From an uncultured Mycoplasmataceae bacterium (GTDB lineage: Bacteria; Bacillota_I; Bacilli_A; Mycoplasmatales; Mycoplasmoidaceae), in contig CAMREV010000004.1 in NCBI GenBank assembly GCA_947041945.1, positions 1 through 64,000 on the forward strand: a stretch of 64,000 nucleotides of DNA. The letters run 5' to 3'. Under the pieces are notes generated by a model that saw only the letters and a program-made list of their open reading frames with translations, searched no databases and was not told the DNA's origin. The translations under genes and the position numbers were made by a program. Positions 21,367 to 31,938 of this stretch are shown piece by piece (position 1 is the first letter of the stretch; each line of letters begins with the position of its first letter).

Positions 21367-22670
21367 TATCTAACCTCTCCTAGAACAATCTTTTCTTTTC
21401 TAACTTTTTTACTTGTTATTATGAAACTTTCCTTAATATTTTTTAAAATACCATCTGTTATTTCAGAATTTGAGTAAACTTCAATTATTGGTGTCCCTTT
21501 TTTAACTATATCACCATTTTCTTTTAATAAAAGTATCCCAGCATCATAATCAATTGAAGAATCCTTGTTTATTCTTCCGCCACCAAGGTCAAAAACAGCT
21601 TGTCCAATCATAAGAGAAGATAAAATTTTAAAGTATCCCGATTTTGAAGATGTGATTACTTTTTTATTTTTTGCATTCAATTTTAAATTAGAAAAATCTT
21701 CATTTGTTAGTTTAGATCCCTGATCATTCGCTCAGTCAATAAATTTGTTGTATGGTTTTAATGACTTAATCATTTTGTCAATTTTTGTTTTTGATTCTGA
21801 ATATGATTTAGACTTCTTAAAATCAATTAAAATATCAGATAGCATTATATAAATTAACTCTTTTAGATTTTTTGAATCACAATTGCCTTTTAAAAAATTT
21901 AATGATTCTATAATTTCAATTTTGTTTCCTACTGCATTACCTAATGGTTGGTTCATATTTGTAAAATGACAAATAACACTAACTTTTTCTTTTTTACCTA
22001 TTTGAATACAAATTTTACTAAATTCTTCTGCAGATTTTTTATTTTTAAATAGAGCTCCATCACCAATTTTAATATCAAGATAAATATGTTTAGAACCAAG
22101 TGCTAATTTTTTAGACATTATAGATGAAACTATTAATGGAATTGACATTACAGTTTCAGTATCATTTCTTAAAGCATAAAATATTTTATCTGCAGGAGTA
22201 AGATTTGAAGATTGTTCAATAACTACCATTTTATTTTTGTCAAAAATTTCCCTTGCTTTTTCAAGACTTATAGAAGTATTAACACCAATTGATTCTAGCT
22301 TATCAATTGTTCCACCAGTAAATCCTAATCCTCTTCCAGACATTTTAAAAACTGGGATATCAAAACAAGCTAGTAATGGAGTAAGAATCAAAGTAACTTT
22401 ATCACCTACTCCACCAGTAGAATGTTTATCAATTGTTCTTGGAATTGTTTTCAATGTGAAACCAGAATTTTTCATTGCGATTGTTAACCAGTAAGTTTCA
22501 TCAAAAGACATACCATTAAAAAAAATTGCATTAAGCATTGTCGAGATTTGGTAATCTTTTATTTGCTTATTGCAAGACATATCAACAAAAGAAAATACTT
22601 CTTCTTTTGTTAATTTTTCATTATTTATTTTTTTATTTAGTAAGTAGTTAATAGTAATTTTATTTTTCAT
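21366..22670 (-). CDS. deoA: thymidine/pyrimidine-nucleoside phosphorylase
   Basis: The enzyme splits thymidine (or uridine) with phosphate to the base and (deoxy)ribose-1-phosphate. The 434-residue protein has the KHSTGGVGDK phosphate loop, the SGRGLGFTGGTIDKLESI signature and an alpha/beta C-terminal domain; a TGA at 21732-21734 is Trp. It overlaps the deoD end by 11 bp and the cdd start by 1 bp. Confidence 0.95.
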
Positions 22671-23376
22671 AAAAATTAATACCTATTTTTAAAGATAATT
22701 TAACCATTTTTGAAAATCCAATTTGTCTTTCTTCAGAAGGCATTGATTCATGTGTAACTAATGAATCACTACATGTAAGTAAACATAAAGCTTTTTTATT
22801 TAAAATAATTGCATTGGCAAATAACCCGAATGCTTCCATTTCAACAACTTCTGAATTTGATCTTTTTATTCATTCTTCACATGTAAATTCACTATAAAAA
22901 ACATCAGCTGAATGACAATTAATTTTTTTAGCATCAATTCCATTTTGTTTTGATGTTTCAAAAGCTAAATTAACCATTTCATTATTTGCAGGAATCATTT
23001 TGTTTTTTACATCAACACCAATTATTTCGGCATAGGTTGAATCAGAATAAGCATTCTCTACAATAAGGACATCTCCTAAATTAATTTCTCTTACATATGT
23101 TCCAGCAGAGCCAACTCTAATAATTAAGTCTACATCATAAAATTTAAACAATTCAAATGAATAAATACCTATTGATGGTATTCCCATTCCATGTCCCATT
23201 ACTGTTATTTTTTTTCCATTGTAAGTTCCAGTGTATGCTAACATTCCTCTAACAGAGTTTACTTGAACTATGTCTTTTAAAAAATTTTCAGCAATTCATT
23301 TTGCTCTTAAAGGGTCTCCTGGCATTATAACAACTTTTGCAATGTCATCTTTTTTTGCACTAATATGTGGCGTCAT
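22660..23376 (-). CDS. deoD: purine-nucleoside phosphorylase, DeoD type
   Basis: DeoD splits purine (deoxy)nucleosides with phosphate. The 238-residue hexameric-type enzyme begins TPHISAKKDDIAKVVIMPGDPLRAKW and has MGHGMGIPSIGIY, the phosphate-binding RVGSAGT and the ribose-binding VVEMEAFGLFA (Trp and following residues recovered past a TGA). It is the first gene of the salvage operon. Confidence 0.95.
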
Positions 23377-23490
23377 AGTATCTCCATGTAAAATATATTT
23401 ACTTATAATAATTTTATAATACATATAAAAAATAGTTTTTTTATACTTATTTTTAATAAAATATAATTCATACGAAAAAAAAGAGAGAAA

Positions 23491-24441
23491 ATGATTATTT
23501 CAAAAGACGTTTTAATAATTGGTGGCGGACCTGGTGGAATGTATTCTAGTATAATTGGAGCATTAATAAATGTTTCTTCATTTATAGTAGAATCTAATGA
23601 TAACCTTGGCGGTCAACCAATGCAACTATATGCAGAAAAAGATATATATGATTATCCTGGTTTTTTAACTATTCAACCTTATGTTTTAACAGAAGGAATG
23701 AAAGAACAAATTAAATCATATCCAGATAAAATAGAAGTATCCTTAAAAACAACTATTTTAGACATTGTAAAAGATGGAGAATATTTCTTAACAAGACTTT
23801 CAAATGATGAAATTGTAAAAACAAGGTTCATCATAATTGCAACTGGTTCTGGATCTTTTACACCTGTAAAAAGTGATTTATTAAAGGAAGCAAATTATTC
23901 AAATATTCATTATGTATTCCAGGGAGAAAAACAATACAAAAATAAAAAGATTGTTATTCTTGGTGGCGGAGACTCTGCACTTGATTGAGCAAACTATTTG
24001 AATGAAAAAAATATTACAAATGATGTTGTCTTAGTACATAGAAGAGAAGAATTTAGAGCAAGACAAGAAAAAATAAATAAATTAAGTTTGAATAATACTA
24101 GAACATATTTAAATTTTGACTTATCAAAAATTTCAAAAAATAATATTGTAATTAATGGAATTGAATCTAAAGAGGAAATAATAATTCCATATGAGTTCTT
24201 ATTAGTTCAATATGGTCAAGAAATTAAAAGACTTGGTGACATTGATATCTTAAAGCAAATTGAAAGAAATAGAATAAATAAAATTAATATTGACATAAAT
24301 TGCAAAACTAATGTTGAAAATATTTATGCAATAGGGAATTCAAATGATTTTGAAGCTAAACCAAATTTAATAATTTGTGCAGCAGCAGAAGGTGCTAGAG
24401 CAATGTATAGTATTAGAAAAAAAATCAGAGATAATTTTTAA
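23491..24441 (+). CDS. ferredoxin/flavodoxin-NADP reductase-like flavoprotein
   Basis: This 316-residue two-dinucleotide-binding-domain flavoprotein has an FAD site (IGGGPGGMYS, residues about 10-19), a second Rossmann site (ILGGGDSALDW with Trp from TGA) and a C-terminal AIGNSNDFEAKPNLI. The CxxC redox centre of thioredoxin reductase is absent: the region after the second nucleotide site shows no paired Cys. It therefore fits the type 2 ferredoxin-NADP reductase (YumC-like) branch. RBS AGAGAG is 4-5 bp before ATG. It is a single gene convergent with tpx. Confidence 0.88.
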
Positions 24442-24444
24442 AAA

Positions 24445-24468
24445 AAAATAAGGTTTAAACCTTATTTT
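24445..24468. terminator. bidirectional terminator between flavoprotein and tpx genes
   Basis: A perfect 24-bp palindrome centred at 24456/24457 (core AAGGTTTAAACCTT) has an A-run on its left and T-run on its right. It can end transcripts from both converging genes. It overlaps the last codons of tpx. Confidence 0.8.
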
Positions 24469-24953
24469 AATTTGTCAACAACTTCATAAACTTCTTCAAA
24501 ATTTACTGGTTTTCCAACATCTTCATTATATGAAGCAAGAGCTATTTTTTTATCTCTATCAATTACAAAGATTGATCTGAAAAGAGTCATGAATGGATCC
24601 ATTAAAACACCGTATGATTTACCAAAATTATTATCTCTGTAATCACTTAAAATTATTGCATTTTTATTATTTGATTCACATCATCTTGAAAATGCAAATG
24701 GTAAGTCAACTGAAACTGTTAATACAACAACGTCATCTACATCATTGTATTTTTGATTAAATGTTTTAGTTTGAAGATCACAAACTCCTGTGTCAATTGA
24801 AGGAATAACAGAAATTACCATTATTTTCCCTCTTCAATCATCCAATGTTCTTTTTTCCATATTTTTATCATAAAGTTCAAAATTTGGAGCATCATCTCCG
24901 ACACTTAATTTATTACCAATTAATTTAAAATTTTCTGCTTTAAAGCTTGCCAT
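24462..24953 (-). CDS. tpx: thiol peroxidase
   Basis: Tpx reduces peroxides using thioredoxin. The 163-residue protein has the peroxidatic Cys in [12 protein letters not shown] and the resolving Cys in SRWCESNN, at the spacing seen in atypical 2-Cys Tpx. Two Trp codons are TGA. It has its own gap to divergent tyrS, so it is probably monocistronic. Confidence 0.93.
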
Positions 24954-25058
24954 ATTATTACCTCATTGTTTAAATGTCTTTAAATAATATCATATTTAAT
25001 AATATTTAAAACATTTTAATATTATAATTTAGAAAATCTAAATATTAAGAAGGTCATT

Positions 25059-26294
25059 GTGAGTTTATTAGAAGAATTAAGAAAAAGAAAAATATTAAAT
25101 AATATTACAAATGAAAAGAAAGCAAAGAAATTCTTTGAGAAAAAAGGTAGCCTTTATGTGGGTTTTGACCCATCTTTTCATTCTCTTCATGTTGGAAATT
25201 TAATTATGATAATTTTACTAAGAAGATTCAATGATGCTGGTTTTAAAACTTATGCAATATTAGGTGGTGCAACAGGGATGGTTGGTGATCCATCAGGTAA
25301 GAATTCAGAAAGAAATCTTTTATCAGAAGATATTCTAAAAAAGAATGTTGAATGTGTTGGAAAACAATTAAAAAAATATACTAACTCAGAAGTAATTAAT
25401 AACTATGATTTTTACAAAAATTTTAATGTCCTGGATTTTTTAAGAGATGTAGGTAAGTACATAAATATAAACTATATGTTAGAAAAAGATATTATAAAAA
25501 ACAGATTAGAAACAGGGATATCATATACAGAGTTTTCATATTCTATTTTACAAGCATATGATTTTTATACTTTATGAAAAGACAAAAATATTAACCTCCA
25601 AATGGGTGGTTCTGATCAATGAAGTAACATAACTTCAGGAATTGATTTAATAAAAAAATTTGATACTAATAATGATGCATTTGGAATAACAATTAATTTA
25701 TTAACAAAAAAAGATGGCACAAAATTTGGGAAGTCTGAAAAAGGTGCAATTTATTTAGATAGTGAAATTTCTTCTCCATATGAAATGTATCAGTTTTTCT
25801 ATAATCAAAGTGATGAAGATATTGAAAAAATATTTAACTTTTTTAGTTTTAAGAAATTAGAAGAAATTAAAAAAATAATTGAACAACATAAAGAAAATTC
25901 AAAATTTAGAATTGCTCAAAAAGAAATTTCTTATGAAATAGTTTCTTTCATTCATGGAAAAGAAGCTGCAGAAAGCGTAATTGAAATGAATGAATTAATT
26001 TTTAATAAGCAATTTAATCAATTGAATAAATCTCAATTTAGCATGATTGCAATAAGTAGTATTACTTCTGAAATAAAAGAGAAAAAAATACAATTATTAG
26101 AAGCAATAGTTTTATCAAATATTTGTGAATCTAAATCTCAAGCAAGAAGCTTAGTCTTACAAAAATCAATAAAAGTAAATGGTTTTGATATGAATGATAT
26201 TAACTTCGAAATTCTAAAGGAAGATTCATATCATAAGCATTATACAGTTATTCAAAAAGGGAAAAAAGATTTCAAAATCTTAAAGTGAATTTAA
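25059..26294 (+). CDS. tyrS: tyrosyl-tRNA synthetase
   Basis: TyrRS charges tRNA-Tyr. The 411-residue class I enzyme has a HIGH-like HVGN motif, GATGMVGDPSGK, the QMGGSDQW substrate motif (Trp from TGA), the KFGKS signature loop and a C-terminal S4-like domain (SKSQARSLVLQKSIKVNG). The start is GTG at 25059, set by AAGAAGG 7 bp upstream. It is followed 6 bp later by the metallopeptidase gene. Confidence 0.95.
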
Positions 26295-26300
26295 ATAATA

Positions 26301-26990
26301 ATGACAAAAACAAAAACTGAAAAAAGTTACATTATTTATAATGGTGAAAATATATATTTTACTATCACTTATAAAAATGTGAAAAATATGACTTTAAGAG
26401 TAAAGGATAATATTCAGGTTGTTGCTCCATTTTATGTACCAAAAACAGAGATAAATAATTTTATTTATAGAAATATTGACAAGCTTTTAATTATTTTGGA
26501 AAAGAAGAGTAATAATACATACTTCAATCATCAAAAAAATATTGTTAGAATGATTGGTGAAGACTACAATATTATTGCAAATATCTCAAATTCAAAAAGT
26601 ACTTGAAAAATAGTTGGTAATAATATTTACATGAATTTAAAATCAATAGATGATAAGGAAATTGTTTTAAGAAGAATTTTTAAGAAAAAAGCAGAAGAAT
26701 ATTTAAAAATGAGAATTGATGAAATATCAAGTGCAATATCAATAAAATATAATTCAGTCAATTTTAAATGAATGACAACTAAATGAGGGTATTGTGACAA
26801 TAAAAATAATATTGTCCTTTCTACCAAAACAATAATTTTGGATAAGAATATGATAGATTACATTATAGTCCACGAACTTTGCCATACTATTGAGCATAAT
26901 CATTCTAAAAAATTTTGATTACTCGTTTCAAAAATCATGCCAAATTATAAAGAGATAATAAAAAAAATCAAGTTAATTAACTTGATTTAA
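26301..26990 (+). CDS. YgjP-type zinc metallopeptidase-like protein
   Basis: The 229-residue protein belongs to the YgjP/DUF45 (M48-like) family. Its hallmark is VHELCHTIEHNHSKKFW: HExxH for zinc and the following His-x-x-x-Phe-Trp. An N-terminal beta-rich half (NMTLRVKDNIQVVAPF) and a FKWMTTKWGYCD segment also fit; Trp codons here are TGA. The substrate is unknown. It is probably co-transcribed with tyrS and ends in a palindromic terminator. Confidence 0.88.
26966..26987. terminator. bidirectional palindromic terminator
   Basis: A perfect 22-bp palindrome (core AAGTTAATTAACTT) lies across the converging 3' ends of the metallopeptidase and HAD-like genes, with a preceding A-run giving a T-run on the minus strand. 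The stem is AT-rich but long. Confidence 0.65.
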
Positions 26991-27834
26991 CTATTTCTTT
27001 TTTTAAGTATTCATTAATATAAATACTTTCAACACCTACAAATAAATTTGTAGCATTCTTTTTAAGTTCTTCATGTGCACTATCAACAGTAATAGCTATA
27101 AAAGATTTTTTAAAGATTCCAAGATCATTTAATGAATCACTAAATGACATAATTGAATCTTTTTCTAAATGATATTTTTTATCATTTATTATATCCATAG
27201 CAGTACTTGTACTAGCACCAACTGCAGTTATAATAATTTTTCTATTGCTTACTATTTTATATGAAAGATTATTATCAAAATTTCTTAATAATTTAATTAC
27301 ACTATTTAAATTTACATTTTCTAAAAATGTAATTGAAATATTTAATATGTTAGTGTATTCAACAATATGATCTATTACTTTAAACTCAGTATTTTTGTTT
27401 TCTCTTTGATATTCTTCTAATTTTCTATTAAACATTTTATATTTATTATTTCAAATATAAACATCACCTGATTTTTCAGAAAGTTCAACAAATATATTTT
27501 GGCAAAAGTCAAAGTCAATTCTTCTTACTACTTTATCAGCTTCTTTCATACTTTTATTATCAAGTAATACTCTTGATATTACTTTTTTTCTTTTAAAAGA
27601 ATAAATTTCACTACCATAAGAACATATAAGGAAAGATGTTTTTGTAGGCATATATAAATTTAAAGCCATTGCAGAAGCAACCTTAGAATGAAATCCACTT
27701 ATTGATGTGAATTTCACATCATTATCCATTAAGTAATTTATTGTTCTTCTTATTTCTCCGTTTTCAACCATATTGTCTTGAATATTTTTTGAAATACTAT
27801 CAATATTCATTAAAACTCATTTAATTTGTCCCAT
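26977..27834 (-). CDS. degenerate Cof-type HAD-superfamily protein
   Basis: The 285-residue protein has the layout of Cof-like HAD phosphatases: an N-terminal strand, cap domain and a C-terminal GASTSTAMDIINDKK plus FSDSLNDLGIFKKS block (motif IV normally GDxxND). The catalytic start is eroded: the family's DxDGT is here MNIDSIS, so the nucleophilic Asp is Asn10. Motif II (usually ATGR) is SISG. A conventional phosphatase reaction looks unlikely. I chose ATG 27834 because it adds the IKWVL strand. It lies 7 bp downstream of ftsH. Confidence 0.78.
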
Positions 27835-27841
27835 AACTATC

Positions 27842-30067
27842 CTACTTTTTTTCTTTCTTTTCTTTAATTATATCTTTTTGTTTTTCTAAAGCTTCTTTTG
27901 GAAGTTTTAATTCCCTATGAATATAATCAATTTGATTTTTTGTTATTGTTTCTAAAATTATAAGGGAATCCACAATTAAATCTAATTCTTTTTTATTTTT
28001 CTTAATAATATTTTTTGCATATTCATATTGAGTAGTAATTATTTTTTCAATTTCTTTATCAATTAATTTAGCAGTATCATCTGAATATAATTTATTTTGA
28101 TAAGGGTTAGAAGTTCCTTCAGAAGGAATAAATTGAGTCATACCTAAATTACTCATACCTAATTGTGTAACCATTGATCTTACAATGTTTGAAACTTTAT
28201 ATAAATCATTTGAAGCACCAGTAGAAACATTTATTGATCCATAAATAACTTCTTCAGCTGCTCTACCACCTAGTGTACTTGCGATAATTCCAAGTAAATC
28301 ACTTTTCCTTTGAATTGATAATTCCTGTTTTTCTGGAGTTGATAATGTATAACCAGCTGCATTACCTCTTGGTATGATTGTAATTTTTTGAACTACATCA
28401 GATCCAGGAGTATGAAGACCAACTAAAGCATGTCCAGCTTCATGGTAAGCAATTTGTTTCTTCTCATGAGCAGTAATGATTCTAGATTTTTTAGAAGGTC
28501 CACCAATTACTCTATCAATTGCTTCATCAATATCTTTTGTAGAAACAACAGTTTTGTCTTCTCTAACAGCTAAAAGTGTTGCTTCATTTAAAACGTTTTC
28601 TAACTGAGCACCAGAGAAACCAGGTGTTCTTCTTGCTATATCTTCTAAATTAACATTTGCAGAAATATTTTTGTTTCTTGCATGAATTTTTAAGATTTCA
28701 GTTCTTTCTTTAATGTCTGGTAAATTTACAGCAATATGTCTATCAAATCTACCTGGTCTTATAACTGCAGGATCAAGTACATCTAATCTATTTGTAGCTG
28801 CCATAACAACAACACCATTATTTGGTTGGAATCCATCCATCTCAGAAAGTAATTGGTTAATTGTTTGATCACCAACACCTCCTGAACTATCAAACTTACC
28901 TCTTTTTGAAGCAACTGAATCTATCTCATCTATGAAAATGATTGAGGGTGCAGCTTTTGAAGCTTTAGAGAATAAATCTCTAATTCTTTTTGCACCAACA
29001 CCAACTAACATATCTTCGAATGAAGAACCTGAAGCTTGGAAGAAAGGAACATTAGACTCACCAGCAACTGCTTTAGCTAATAAAGTTTTACCAGTTCCAG
29101 GTGGGCCATAAAGCATTACACCTTTTGGAGTTCTAGCTCCCATTGCTGCATATTTATTTGGTTCTCTTAAATAATCAACAATTTCCATTAATTCAATTTT
29201 TTCTTCTTCAATTCCAGCAACATCAGAAAATTTAACATCAGATTCAACTACTTTTTGTTGGAACTTACCAATACTGAATACAGATTCATTTGATGAAGAA
29301 CCACCAGACATTTTTTTCATTGATCAGAATAATATACTAATTAGTAAAATCATCGGCAAGAAACTTATTAATGTAAATAATGGGTTGAATTTAGCTGATT
29401 GCGCAGTTGCATTAATTACTAATTGAGTAGACAATTGATTTAAAATTGTATTGTTTATCCCGGGGCCACCATTTACTTCAGTACCACTTCCTGTTTGTGC
29501 ATCAAAAATATAATTACCAATTTGAATTCCATCAACATTTGGGATATATCTAGCATTAATTACAAAGCCTTGAAATAAGAAAACATCTATATGTAATGAA
29601 AGTTGTGCAGTTGTTGCACCTCAAAATACTTGAACTGATGTAGTTTTTTTTAATTCAAAAGTACTATTGTTTGTAAAAGTGAATTTAACATTTGAAGGGT
29701 TTTCGACAGTACCAACTGGACCAACTGGTGTAATTGAAGATATGCTTCTAACAGGGGGGGTGTGAACACTTAATGCTTGTCAAAAAGCAATACCACCAAC
29801 CAGAAATAATGTGAAAACAGTTCAAAAAGCAATTTTTTGTCTTTTCTTCATTCTTTCAACAACTGATGGATTAGTTTTATTTTTATTATCTTTATTTTTA
29901 TTTTCAACTGGTTTAATAGGAGGCGTTGTAGCGCTTGGATTAGGAGTTGGTTTAGAAACATTAACATCTTTTTCAGATGTATTATTTTTTGGATCTTCTA
30001 AATAATTAATAGAAGAATCTTTTCTTTCAAGATTAAATCTTCTTTTTATTTGTAATGTTTTTTTCAT
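27842..30067 (-). CDS. ftsH: ATP-dependent zinc metalloprotease FtsH
   Basis: FtsH is a membrane AAA protease for quality control. The 741-residue protein has about 80 cytoplasmic N-terminal residues (Pro/Asn/Lys-rich, longer than usual), TM1 at about 80-100, an extracellular domain, TM2 at about 227-249, Walker A GPPGTGKT (321-328), Walker B IIFIDEID (about 376-383), the SRH segment with NRLDVLDPA and RPGRFDR, and the protease HEAGH (542-546). It crosses several TGA codons. A run of seven G at 29754-29760 lies in the extracellular-domain coding part. It follows hpt, as in many Firmicutes. Confidence 0.96.
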
Positions 30068-30076
30068 GTTTTTTCC

Positions 30077-30631
30077 TTAATCTAAGAATTCTTTTTTAAG
30101 AACTCCTACAAACTCATAGTTTCTGTATTTTTCTTTGTAGTCTAATCCAAACCCAATAATAAATTTATCAGGAATAGAGAAGCAAGTGTAATTAGGTTCC
30201 AAATCAACCTTTCTGTTTCCATCTTTACTTAAAAAAGTAATGATTTTTATTGAAGCAGGTTGTCTTTCCTTAATTTTGTCTATAACGTATTTAATTGTGT
30301 ATCCAGAATCAATAATATCTTCAACCAATAATATATGTTTTCCTTTTACATCTGAGTCTATGTCTTTTATAATTTCGGGCATACCGATAGCACTTTGTGT
30401 TCCTTTGAAACTTGAAACAATCATAAATTCTAGTTCAACATCAATTTCTAATTTTGTTGTTAATTGACCTAAAAAGGGAATGCAACCTTTAAGAATACCA
30501 ATAAGAAGAACTGGTTCATTCACATCTTTATATTCATTATCAATTCATTTAGATGCTTTTGAAATACCCTCATTTATTTCTTCTTTTGAAATAAGTATTT
30601 CAGAAACCTTTGAATAATATGATTTTTTCAT
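30077..30631 (-). CDS. hpt: hypoxanthine-guanine phosphoribosyltransferase
   Basis: Hpt makes IMP or GMP from the base and PRPP. The 184-residue protein has VLLIGILKGCIPFLGQL, the acidic PRPP motif LLVEDIIDSGYTI and the C-terminal FIIGFGLDYKEKYRN. I start it at ATG 30631, upstream of an apparent break caused by a TGA (Trp), since this restores the normal length. It sits between ispF and ftsH with 8- and 9-bp gaps. Confidence 0.94.
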
Positions 30632-30639
30632 TTATTACC

Positions 30640-31107
30640 TTATTTCGAAATTGTGCTTTCCAATAAAATTACACAATTGCATTGAATCATGTCTTTATTT
30701 TCTTCTCATCTTGTAGCTTTAATATTAATATAATTACAATCAGTCAACTTCTTAAGAGAAAGGGTAATATTTTCTTTGTGATCTTTCATGATTATTTTTT
30801 CACAAATCAAACTAATATCAGCATTACATATTTTGTATTTTAAATCATTCATTTTTTTTAAAGCATCAGCCAATATTATTTGAGAAGAAATATTTCTATT
30901 TTTCTCATCTTGATCACTGAAATGATCACCAATATCGCCCAATCCTAAGGCGCCATAAATAGATTCTGCTAATGCATGTAAAATAATATCTCCATCTGAG
31001 TGTGATATTATTTCATAATTAGAGCTAATTTTTACGCCACCCAGATAAATGAATGAATCTTTTTTTTCTAAAGAATGAATATCATTGGATAAACCAATTC
31101 TATGCAT
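30640..31107 (-). CDS. ispF: 2-C-methyl-D-erythritol 2,4-cyclodiphosphate synthase
   Basis: IspF forms MEcPP in the MEP isoprenoid pathway. The 155-residue product starts MHRIGLSNDIHSL with the metal ligands Asp-x-His, followed by SHSDGDIILHALAESIYGAL and GDIGDHFSD, the family's signature. The C-terminal KATRW... crosses a TGA. An upstream ATG at 31131 is in frame, but MHRIG matches the family start. With ispE in the same window, this supports a working MEP pathway. Confidence 0.92.
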
Positions 31108-31179
31108 ATATGCCTCATTTATAAAATACAAACTAATTATAATATATAAAGTAATTAAATTTTCTAAAATAATATTTAT

Positions 31180-31926
31180 TTAAATGAATAGTTTTTTGAA
31201 GTTTTCAAGAGGCTTATTGCTTTTATTTGAGAGAATTTTTCCATCATTTATTTCAATGATATGATCTGCTATTCTAGCAACTCTTGGATCATGTGTTACA
31301 AGTACAATTGTAGTTCCACTTTCATTTATACTTTTTAGAATTTGAAGTACATTAAAACTTGTATATGAATCTAAAGATCCTGTTGGTTCATCACCAAAAA
31401 TAATTTTCGGGTTTTTAACTAAAGCTCTAGCAATAGAAACTCTTTGTTGTTGACCACCTGATAATTCATTTGGCATTTTTTTTACATGATTTTGTAAATC
31501 TAAAAATGTAATTATTTCTTTAACTTTTGATCTTAATAATTTATTCTTTGCTAAATAAATTCCAGTTCTAATATTGTCAATTACATTAAGAGTAGAAAGT
31601 AAACCATAATCTTGAAAAATGAATGAAACATTATCTCTTCTAAAATTAATTAAATCAGAGTTAGAATAATAACTTAAATTTTCATTAGATACAACCAATT
31701 CACCACCAGTACATTTTGACATACCTGACATTAAATTCATTAAGGTAGTTTTTCCAGATCCAGACCTTCCTATAATCACAGTAAAAGATCCTTCTTTAAT
31801 TTGAAGTGAAATATTCTGTAAAAGTACAGTTTCAGTTGATTTTGTTTTCGCAATCTTTGAAACATCATTTAATTCTATTATGTAACCTGGGGTATTCTCT
31901 TTATACATTAATTCTTTTTTATTCAT
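31180..31926 (-). CDS. ABC transporter ATP-binding protein, MacB/LolD type
   Basis: The 248-residue ATPase has Walker A (GRSGSGKTT), Q-loop (FIFQDYGLL), signature ELSGGQQQRVSIARAL, Walker B (IIFGDEPTGSLD) and switch (VLVTHDPRVA). The LSGGQQQRV and DEPTGSLD forms are typical of the MacB/LolD/FtsE export class. It lies 12 bp after the 1405-residue permease gene, so the two form one exporter. The substrate is unknown. Confidence 0.92.
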   Translation of the reverse strand: MNKKELMYKENTPGYIIELNDVSKIAKTKSTETVLLQNISLQIKEGSFTVIIGRSGSGKTTLMNLMSGMSKCTGGELVVSNENLSYYSNSDLINFRRDNVSFIFQDYGLLSTLNVIDNIRTGIYLAKNKLLRSKVKEIITFLDLQNHVKKMPNELSGGQQQRVSIARALVKNPKIIFGDEPTGSLDSYTSFNVLQILKSINESGTTIVLVTHDPRVARIADHIIEINDGKILSNKSNKPLENFKKLFI

Positions 31927-31938
31927 AACAACTCTATC

